Assembly (NCBI RefSeq): GCF_040100845.1
Contig: NZ_JAZHSH010000001.1
Span: 248,001-312,000, forward strand
DNA from: Chengkuizengella sp. SCS-71B
GTDB taxonomy: Bacteria; Bacillota; Bacilli; Paenibacillales; KCTC-33759
Reading direction: 5' to 3'
Length of the DNA: 64,000 bases
Both the position numbers and the translations under genes were made by a program. This document shows positions 55,697-62,732 of the stretch, piece after piece (positions within the stretch are counted from its first letter, which is position 1; each line of letters starts with the position of its first letter). Below the pieces are notes generated by a model. It did no database searches. It was not told where the DNA came from and saw only the letters and a program-made list of their open reading frames with translations.

Positions 55697-56778
55697 TGGC
55701 GTATGAAACAGAAACTAAAGAAGTAATTTTGGAACGCATGCTTAGTAAATCACCCGCAACCATTGATCAACGTGAAGGTTCTATCACCTATGATCTACTC
55801 TCACCAGCTGCTATTGAACTTGCTCAATCCTATATTCAACTAGAATTGGCTTTAAAACACGGCTTTGCTGATACTACTTATGGCGAATATTTGGACATGC
55901 GTTGTAGAGAGATGGGAGTAGAGAGGCGATCTGAATTACATGCATCTGGCAGGGTTACCTTTACAAGTGACAATGAAATTACGATTCCAGAAGGTGTCCG
56001 TATTTCAACGGCGGTGACTGTTGATAGTGATCCTATCTATTTCGTGACAATTGAAGAAGGAGTCATTGGTCAGGAGAATTCATCTGTTGATATTGCTGTT
56101 AAAGCTGAAGAGGGTGGTACATTGGCAAATGTTGATGTCGGGGAAATTAGCCTTGTTTATGGAGAGTTGAGTGGAGTTGTTGAGGTTGCAAACTCTGAAT
56201 CATTTGAAAATGGGGTAGATGAAGAAACGGATTCAGATTTATTGAACCGTTATTTAGAGCGTGTTCAAAATCCCTCAACAAGCGGGAATGCCAATCATTA
56301 TTTAGAGTGGGCTAAAGAAATATCAGGGATCTCAGATGCAGTCGTTATTCCAGTTTGGAATGGCAATGGAACAGTAAAAGTGATTCTTCTCTCAACAGAA
56401 AAAACAGCTCCGGACGAAAGCATTATTACTAAAGTGAGGCAGTACATTGAATCGGTACGCCCAGTAGGGGCAGAAGTTACTATTGTTGGAGCACCTGAAG
56501 TTACTATTGCAATTGATGCTTCTATTGTATTAGATCAAGGGTATGATCTGGATCAAGTTTCGGAGCAAATTAGAGTATATGTAAGAGAGTACCTTGCTAG
56601 TTTAGCGTATCGTGATTCTTATGTTAGATACTCACAAATAGCTAGTACCATATTAGATATCGACGGAGTCTTAGATTACGTTGGACTAACTATTAATGGA
56701 GGTACGTCCAATGTCCATGTGCCTATTGAGGATGGGGAAGTGGCTGTTTTAGGTGAGGTGACGATCAGTGGAGGTTGA
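55696..56778 (+). CDS. xkdT: Baseplate J-like protein (XkdT-like)
   Basis: A 360-residue baseplate J/gp47-like wedge from GTG 55696: ILERMLSKSPATIDQREGSITYDLLSPAAIELAQ, FADTTYGEYLDMRCREMGV, and AGRVTF-type strand leading to VGEISLVYG, NPSTSGNANHYLEWAKEISGISDAVV and YIESVRPVGAEVTI. It overlaps the XkdU-like gene by 11 bp. Confidence 0.94.
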   Translation: MAYETETKEVILERMLSKSPATIDQREGSITYDLLSPAAIELAQSYIQLELALKHGFADTTYGEYLDMRCREMGVERRSELHASGRVTFTSDNEITIPEGVRISTAVTVDSDPIYFVTIEEGVIGQENSSVDIAVKAEEGGTLANVDVGEISLVYGELSGVVEVANSESFENGVDEETDSDLLNRYLERVQNPSTSGNANHYLEWAKEISGISDAVVIPVWNGNGTVKVILLSTEKTAPDESIITKVRQYIESVRPVGAEVTIVGAPEVTIAIDASIVLDQGYDLDQVSEQIRVYVREYLASLAYRDSYVRYSQIASTILDIDGVLDYVGLTINGGTSNVHVPIEDGEVAVLGEVTISGG

Positions 56779-57337
56779 TAGAGAGATAAAGCAGCAGATG
56801 TTAGATTATTTACCCAAATACTATCAAGAGTCTGTGATCGGGACAAATGTGATTTTACTTGAAGCTGAAGAAATAGAGGGATTAAATAAAGAAATTAATG
56901 AAGTTCTTCAACAATTCTTTATTGAGACAGCAACATGGGGATTAGATCATTGGGAGCGTATATGTGGATTAGCAACCGACCAGTCTAAATCATTCGAAGA
57001 GCGCAGATCCGTCGTCAAATCTAAACTACGTGGAATCGGAACCGTTACTGTGGGATTGATAAAAGAAGTAGCAGAATCATACGGGCATGGAGAAGTAGCA
57101 GTAGAAGAAATACCACAAGATTATAGAATTGTCATCACATTTATTGGAGAATTAGGTATACCAACAAATTTGGGAGATATTCAACAGGCATTAGCAGAGA
57201 TCATACCTGCTCACCTTGGTATTAATTATGTCTTTACCTATATGACTTGGGACGACCTAGACTCATACGTGTTAACTTGGAATGAATTAGATAGCAAAAA
57301 TGTAACATGGGATCAGTTTGAAACTTATAGAGAATAG
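56768..57337 (+). CDS. xkdU: Baseplate protein (XkdU/YmfQ, DUF2313-like) with W-rich tail
   Basis: A 189-residue protein from GTG 56768: QQMLDYLPKYYQESV, FFIETATWGLDHWERICGL, EERRSVVKSKLRGIGTVT and IPAHLGINYVFTYMTW. This is the YmfQ/XkdU tail family that connects wedges to fibres. Its C-terminus repeats a TWxxLD motif (TWDDLDSY, TWNELDSK, TWDQFETY), which may be the fibre docking strand; that reading is inference. Confidence 0.9.
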   Translation: MEVDREIKQQMLDYLPKYYQESVIGTNVILLEAEEIEGLNKEINEVLQQFFIETATWGLDHWERICGLATDQSKSFEERRSVVKSKLRGIGTVTVGLIKEVAESYGHGEVAVEEIPQDYRIVITFIGELGIPTNLGDIQQALAEIIPAHLGINYVFTYMTWDDLDSYVLTWNELDSKNVTWDQFETYRE

Positions 57338-57352
57338 AGGAGGCAGATTCAC

Positions 57353-57790
57353 ATCGAACGGTTAGAAGGAAGTGCCTATAGTCAACTCATCCAAATGTTC
57401 AGAATATTTGGATTTAATAAAGAGATTGATATTGAACTAGCTACGATTAAATCTATCAATCCTTTAAAACTGCAGGTAGATAATATGAAAATTATTCTTG
57501 AAGAAGAAGACTTAGTTGTAGCTGAACCTTTGCTTGAACACAAGAGAACATTACGCATACAAAGTCAAGACATGACATTAGATACAAAGGTAACTAGTCA
57601 CGATATTGTAAGTACAAGTCCACATGGACCATGTGAGACTACTTTCACTCAATTAGCATTAGACGCAAAAGTAACTGGTGAATCTGTGGAGGTCACGATT
57701 GAATCACCACTTGAAGTTGGAGATCGAGTCATTGTTGCCTCGATTAGTAATAATCAAAAATACATTGTGCTGGATAAAGCAGCTGTATAA
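57353..57790 (+). CDS. XkdR-like (DUF2577) baseplate protein, unusual start
   Basis: The frame after the previous stop (57335-57337) has no ATG, GTG or TTG near the strong site AGAGGAGG (57336-57343); the best-placed codon is ATC 57353, 9 bp downstream, giving IERLEGSAYSQLIQMFRIFG. The first ATG is 57395. The 145-residue product resembles DUF2577: LKLQVDNMKIILEEEDLVV and a C-terminal EVGDRVIVASISNNQKYIVLD. XkdR usually precedes XkdS; here it follows XkdU. Start choice is uncertain. Confidence 0.7.
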   Translation: MERLEGSAYSQLIQMFRIFGFNKEIDIELATIKSINPLKLQVDNMKIILEEEDLVVAEPLLEHKRTLRIQSQDMTLDTKVTSHDIVSTSPHGPCETTFTQLALDAKVTGESVEVTIESPLEVGDRVIVASISNNQKYIVLDKAAV

Positions 57791-57805
57791 AGGAGGAAGT
57801 TGAGT

Positions 57806-59485
57806 ATGCCAGACATAACACCAAACCTAGGCATCAATAAACCGTTGGGGAATGAAAACGTCTCTCGTGAATCTTTTAACGAGAATTGGGATATTATTGA
57901 CGAGAATGCAGCCAAAAAAGACGAGCTAGATTCCCATGTAATAAATACGACACAGCACATTACAGCGAATGAACGCAGTGCTTGGGATGCTAAAGAAACA
58001 CCCTCAGGTGCACAAGAGAAAGCAGATTTAGCTGAAGCAAATGCCAAGTCCTATACAGATCAGAAAGTATCTTCTATTCAACTAACTGCAGAAAATATTA
58101 GCATTAAAGATGAGGATGGGGATTTTTCATCTGAAAATGTGGAAGGAGCCCTCTCAGAGCTTTTTCAATCTGTCAGTGATGGAAAAACCACGCTAGCTGC
58201 CGCTATTACTGACATGGGACAAAGTGCAATTGGACATTATACCTTTGCACAATTGGCAGCAGCCATACGCAATATATCAGATGACGCTACAGCTTCAGTG
58301 GGAAATGTACTTACAGGAGCAACGTTTTATCAAGGTGGGGTAAAAAGAACAGGGACCATGCCCAATCGAGGAGTGATGACTTATACACCAAGTACATCCA
58401 ATCAAACCATTCCAGAAGGATATCATAGTGGATCAGGACAAGTAGTAGGAGACGCAGACTTGAAAAGTGGGAATATCAAAAAAGGGGTTAGCATCTTTGG
58501 AGTGAATGGAGCTTCGGATGTAGTGGATACAGGAGATGCCACAGCAGTAAATGACAATCTCCTGCTTGGTACAACTGCTTATGTCAATGGTTCTAAAATT
58601 ACTGGAAGGATGCCTACTCGAGGAGCGATGACTTATACACCAAGTACATCCAATCAAACCATTCCAGAAGGATATCATAGTGGGTCAGGATACGTAGCAG
58701 GGGATGCTGATCTAAAAAGTGGGAATATCAAAAAAGGGGTTAACATCTTTGGAGTAAGTGGAGCTTCGGATGTAGTAGATACAGGGGATGCTACAGCGGC
58801 AACATCTAATATATTAACTGGGAAAACAGCATATGTGAATGGATCTAAGATAACAGGAACCATGCCCAATCGAGGGAATTTGGTGGTAACTCCAAGTAGG
58901 TCGAATCAAAGCATTTCATCAGGATACCATAGTGGCTCGGGATATGTGGTAGGGGATGCTGATCTCACCTCAGCTAATATTAGAGCAGGTAAAAATATTT
59001 TTGGTGTTTCTGGATCATTTTCTAGTGATGCTACGGCTTTAGCAAGTGATATCGTGAGTGGAAAAACTGCATACGTCAATGGCAGCAAAGTTACAGGAAC
59101 TTCTAATAGAAAACAATGGGCTTCAGGCACAGTGAACTTAAATATTGGTTATTCCACAACGGATAATGTATCGGTATCAAATCTACCATTTACTCCTACT
59201 ATTCTGAAAATTGTTGGTTATTCAATTAGCATAGGTGGTTCATTAGAAAAAAGAGTAGATGGAGGAGATGCTGTTTATATTTCCAGCGAGCAATTTGTGC
59301 TCTCACAGGGATTGTATGTAAGAGAAATAAGGCTTGGGAATGGAGAAATAACACCTATATTCACTACATTGAATATAACCTCTTTTTATCCTACATCTAA
59401 TGGTTTTTACTTTGCACATGAGGGAGCGGGTGAACCTGCATTTCTAAATATGCCCGTTCAATTTTCTTGGACGGCCATTGAATAG
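57806..59485 (+). CDS. Tail fibre, repeat type
   Basis: From ATG 57806 (behind AAAGGAGGAAG) the 559-residue product starts with a domain shared with the fibre at 59925 (PDITPNLGINKPLGNENVSR to VEGALSELFQSVSDGK, about 1-135). Three near-identical 84-residue units follow (each with GTMPNRG, YHSGSG, VVGDADL and IFGV motifs), then a unique C-terminal domain (about 450-559). It is a likely receptor-binding fibre with modular repeats. The shared N-terminus is presumably the baseplate anchor. Confidence 0.85.
   Translation: MPDITPNLGINKPLGNENVSRESFNENWDIIDENAAKKDELDSHVINTTQHITANERSAWDAKETPSGAQEKADLAEANAKSYTDQKVSSIQLTAENISIKDEDGDFSSENVEGALSELFQSVSDGKTTLAAAITDMGQSAIGHYTFAQLAAAIRNISDDATASVGNVLTGATFYQGGVKRTGTMPNRGVMTYTPSTSNQTIPEGYHSGSGQVVGDADLKSGNIKKGVSIFGVNGASDVVDTGDATAVNDNLLLGTTAYVNGSKITGRMPTRGAMTYTPSTSNQTIPEGYHSGSGYVAGDADLKSGNIKKGVNIFGVSGASDVVDTGDATAATSNILTGKTAYVNGSKITGTMPNRGNLVVTPSRSNQSISSGYHSGSGYVVGDADLTSANIRAGKNIFGVSGSFSSDATALASDIVSGKTAYVNGSKVTGTSNRKQWASGTVNLNIGYSTTDNVSVSNLPFTPTILKIVGYSISIGGSLEKRVDGGDAVYISSEQFVLSQGLYVREIRLGNGEITPIFTTLNITSFYPTSNGFYFAHEGAGEPAFLNMPVQFSWTAIE
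58320..59110 (+). repeat. 252-bp (84-codon) tandem repeats in the fibre gene
   Basis: The start of GTMP(N/T)RG recurs at 58358, 58610 and 58862, exactly 252 bp apart, with a partial fourth unit. Units 1 and 2 are nearly identical over long stretches. Confidence 0.9.
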
Positions 59486-59569
59486 TATACAGTTAGTATA
59501 TGGTTTCAATAGATAACCTGTAAATAAGGATGAGATGTATTACGTGTTTATATAAAGGAGGATGCAATC

Positions 59570-59854
59570 ATGATTTTTATTAAATTAGGCGAAAAAATTG
59601 AAGAAAAGAAAGTTAGAGTCTCACTGATTCACTACATGCCCTTTGATGAAAAAGAGGGTCTTAGCGATAATGAAATTTCTCAAGGTGTTTTAGTAGAAAA
59701 TCTTCCAGAAAAAGACAAAATACTTCTAGCCCAAGGATCAAAAGCATTATTATACTATAATCCAAATGACAAATCGTTGTTTTATGAATATGAACAAAAT
59801 GGTGAAAACCTCAATGAAACAAAGCGAAGGTTTTCTTTTTTTTCAAAAAAATAG
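59570..59854 (+). CDS. Small hypothetical protein between the two fibres
   Basis: A 94-residue polar protein (MIFIKLGEKIEEKKVRVSLI, ending RRFSFFSKK) behind AAAGGAGGATG. No family is recognised. Small genes after tail fibres often encode fibre chaperones, so a fibre-assembly role is possible but unproven. It has a slight acidic bias in the centre and a basic tail. Confidence 0.6.
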   Translation: MIFIKLGEKIEEKKVRVSLIHYMPFDEKEGLSDNEISQGVLVENLPEKDKILLAQGSKALLYYNPNDKSLFYEYEQNGENLNETKRRFSFFSKK

Positions 59855-59924
59855 ACGGAAATACAACAATACAACAACATACCTTACAATTATTTGATTG
59901 GATTGAATGAAAGGAGGGTTCATT

Positions 59925-61334
59925 TTGCCGGAATTAACACCTAATCTAGGAATCAAGAAACCTTTGGGCAATGAAAATGTCTCACGTCATTCTTTAAATG
60001 AGAACTGGGGCATTATCGATGAACAAGTTGCAACGAAAGATAATTTTCAATCTCATGCTTCAAATACAACAACACATATTACAGAAGCGGAGAGGAGCAC
60101 GTGGAATGCTAAAGAAACAACAACAGGTGCACAAGCAAAAGCAGATACAGCAGAAGAGAGTGCGAGAAAATATACGGACTCTCAAGTATCAGCTATACAA
60201 CTTACAGCTAATAACATCACAATTGATGATGTAAATGGACATTTTAATTCAGAAGACGTAGAAGGAGCTTTATCCGAACTTTTTCAATCTGTCAGTGATG
60301 GGAAAGAAGCGATCGCAACCGCTATTATTGACGTAGATAATACGAAAGATTCTAGTGGCAGTGATACTTTTTTTGAGTTATCCAATGATATTAAAACCAT
60401 TAAAAAATCAATTGCCGTTCATCATGAAGAACAATTCCCAACGTTAATGTTTGATAGTCTTATCTGGTCTTATGATGGACATACGGATAGAGTACGGGGG
60501 ATTAATGTGGATACAACTGGATATGTATACACAAGTGGTTACGATCAAACACTACACAAACTTACACCTGATGGTCGTCATATATGGACATATTCCGGTC
60601 ATACTGACATTGTTAAGGCGATTGCTATTGATGATGATGGTTATGTATATTCAGGAGGCTTCGATAATACAATGCATAAGATTTCACCAAGCGGAAGTCA
60701 AATATGGATCTATGCAGAACATACATGGGTTGTAGATTGTATTGAATTCGATCAAGAAGGTTACATTTACACGGCGAGTTCTGATGGGACTATACACAAA
60801 GTAACCCCGAATGGAAGTCAGGTATGGACATACTCGCAAGATTTATTTCGAGTGAAAAGTCTCGCATTAGATACAGAAGGTTACATTTATGCGGGAGATT
60901 GGAATCAAAGTGTACAGAAGATTTCACCCAATGCAACCCAGATCTGGGTGTATACTGAGCATACGAGCCCTGTTTATGGTATCGATGTGGATGCAGAAGG
61001 TTATGTGTATAGTGGGAGTTGGGATAAAACTGTTCATAAGATTACCCCAAATGGAACAAAGGTATGGTCTTGGGGAGGAGCAGAAACTAATGGAACCATA
61101 GACAATATAAAAGTAGATCAGGATGGATATATTTATGCTGTTGGATTAGGAATTGAGACAGCCCCTACAGAATTGGTTCATAAGATATCACCAAATGGTA
61201 CGAAGTTATGGTCTTACACTGGACATACAGAAGCAGTTTGGGCCATTGCAGTGGATGCAGATGGTTTTGTTTATACGGGAAGCGATGATCTTATGGTTCA
61301 TAAAATTTCAGGTATGTATCGCGTTTCTATATAA
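59925..61334 (+). CDS. Tail fibre with seven-blade beta-propeller
   Basis: The start is TTG 59925 (behind AAAGGAGGG), matching the beginning of the first fibre (LPELTPNLG versus MPDITPNLG). Of 469 residues, 1-140 are the shared attachment domain. Residues 181-468 are seven repeats of about 41 residues, each running from W(S/T)Y-GHT through a DxxGY(V/I)Y(S/T)G core to HK(I/V)(S/T)P(N/S)G, a PQQ/WD-like propeller. The propeller probably binds a surface glycan or protein of the target cell. A propeller at a tailocin fibre tip is unusual. Confidence 0.85.
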   Translation: MPELTPNLGIKKPLGNENVSRHSLNENWGIIDEQVATKDNFQSHASNTTTHITEAERSTWNAKETTTGAQAKADTAEESARKYTDSQVSAIQLTANNITIDDVNGHFNSEDVEGALSELFQSVSDGKEAIATAIIDVDNTKDSSGSDTFFELSNDIKTIKKSIAVHHEEQFPTLMFDSLIWSYDGHTDRVRGINVDTTGYVYTSGYDQTLHKLTPDGRHIWTYSGHTDIVKAIAIDDDGYVYSGGFDNTMHKISPSGSQIWIYAEHTWVVDCIEFDQEGYIYTASSDGTIHKVTPNGSQVWTYSQDLFRVKSLALDTEGYIYAGDWNQSVQKISPNATQIWVYTEHTSPVYGIDVDAEGYVYSGSWDKTVHKITPNGTKVWSWGGAETNGTIDNIKVDQDGYIYAVGLGIETAPTELVHKISPNGTKLWSYTGHTEAVWAIAVDADGFVYTGSDDLMVHKISGMYRVSI

Positions 61335-61399
61335 GAGTACAAAGAAATTCTGAGATATACCAAATTACGAAATATATAAATTTATAATGAGGTGATGAA

Positions 61400-61600
61400 A
61401 TGGATATGGATAATGAATTAATCACATTTTTTATGACACAAGGGCCGTTTGCAGGCCTTTTTGTTTGGCTTTTATATACAACAAAAAAAGAGGGGAAAGA
61501 GCGAGAGAATCGGCTTCATGCTCTACTTAATAAGTTCTCAGAAAAGTATGACTTAATAATAGACAAGATCGATAAACTTGAAAATAAGATGAAGGGTTAG
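61400..61600 (+). CDS. bhlA: Holin, BhlA/UviB-like
   Basis: A 66-residue protein with one N-terminal membrane helix (about 9-26; MTQGPFAGLFVWLLYT) and a long charged amphipathic helix (KKEGKERENRLHALLNKFSEKY, IIDKIDKLENKMKG). This is the BhlA/UviB bacteriocin-holin pattern found at the end of phage-tail and bacteriocin clusters. It should release the particles together with the amidase encoded 11 bp downstream. Confidence 0.88.
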   Translation: MDMDNELITFFMTQGPFAGLFVWLLYTTKKEGKERENRLHALLNKFSEKYDLIIDKIDKLENKMKG

Positions 61601-61611
61601 TTGATGCGATT

Positions 61612-62370
61612 ATGCCAAATGGATTATTTAAAGTTGCAATTGATGCGGGACATGGACCAGAAACAAAGGGGAAACGTTCTCCAGATGAAAGTTTAAGAGA
61701 ATTCGAGTTTAATCGTGTGGTTGCAGGTTATGTTCAAGAAAGATTGCTTCAGTATGAGAGTATAGAAACGATCTTCACCCATGAACTTGATCGAGATGTT
61801 CCATTAAAGGAACGAACAAATGTAGCTAATGATTGGCGAGCAGACTTGTTTATCTCCATCCACGCCAATGCTTATCTGGGTGATTGGAATGAAGTCACTG
61901 GGATAGAAACATTTGTTTATAAATCCCTTCCAGCACAAGGTGTTAAACTTGCTAACCATGTACAAAATCAGTTGGTTCAATTAACAGGAAGAAAAGATCG
62001 TGGAGTGAAAGGAGCAAACTTTCATGTATTACGTGAGACGGAAATGACGGCAATTTTAGTTGAATGCGAGTTTATGACAAACGAACAATCTTGTAAGCTG
62101 TTAAAGTCTGATCGGTACCGACAATTATGTGCTGAGGGAATTGTTTACGGAATTGTAGAGACATATGGCCTTGAGTTAAAAGAAAAGAGTAGCTTTAGGG
62201 ATGTGAGTAAACGGCACTGGAGTTACTCAGAAATTCAAGAAGTAGCTGATTTAGGGATTATGAACGGCTATACCGATGGAACATTTAAACCTTCCCAAAC
62301 GCTGACTCGAGCGGAGTTGGCAGTCACTGCGTACAGAATTATTCACTATGTCAAAAACGATTTAAAATAG
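61612..62370 (+). CDS. N-acetylmuramoyl-L-alanine amidase with SLH domain
   Basis: A 252-residue lysis enzyme. Residues 1-180 are amidase_3: zinc ligands in AIDAGHGPETKG (His) and LREFEFN (Glu), LFISIHANAY (His), and catalytic Glu in ILVECEFMTN. Residues 196-250 form one S-layer homology domain (FRDVSKRHWSYSEIQEVADL, GIMNGYTDGTFKP, LTRAELAVTAYR). A single SLH module is atypical for phage amidases, which usually use SH3 or LysM, and may target secondary cell-wall polymer. Confidence 0.92.
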   Translation: MPNGLFKVAIDAGHGPETKGKRSPDESLREFEFNRVVAGYVQERLLQYESIETIFTHELDRDVPLKERTNVANDWRADLFISIHANAYLGDWNEVTGIETFVYKSLPAQGVKLANHVQNQLVQLTGRKDRGVKGANFHVLRETEMTAILVECEFMTNEQSCKLLKSDRYRQLCAEGIVYGIVETYGLELKEKSSFRDVSKRHWSYSEIQEVADLGIMNGYTDGTFKPSQTLTRAELAVTAYRIIHYVKNDLK

Positions 62371-62732
62371 AATACAACCCTTTGTGTTTTGAGGAGTGGG
62401 CTTCCCATTCGGGAAATTCTGTAACCGTAATGGTGACTATGAGCCTTTTGTTGTTATCACACCCACTCTAACCTCTCTCTATCCCACGAACAAAAAAATC
62501 ACTTTTAAGAATACCAGACTTAGAATGGATGGTTGCTACTTTTGATAGTTTCATTTTCTGTCTCCTTCATGTTTTTCAGATCCTATCTATCCGTTATTCA
62601 CCCTTTTTATCAAAAACTAAACCCTCGTCTATACGTTTTTTCTATCTGCGCATAAGATGATTAAAGGAATAGAAATCCATAATACATGTCTCAAAATAAA
62701 TAGACAATAAAAAAAGGAAAGGAAATGAAAAT
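62371..62732 (+). other. Non-coding spacer after the tail cluster
   Basis: No gene is supported. An imperfect stem between AGTGGG (about 62395) and CCCACT (about 62464) may end the cluster transcript. The final stretch has AAAGGAAAGGA before the next start; a CATAAGAT box at about 62651 is only a weak sporulation-sigma match. Confidence 0.35.

Noticed and set aside
58320-59110. CRISPR or insertion-sequence repeats
   Set aside because: The 252-bp units are in-frame parts of the fibre gene without terminal inverted repeats.
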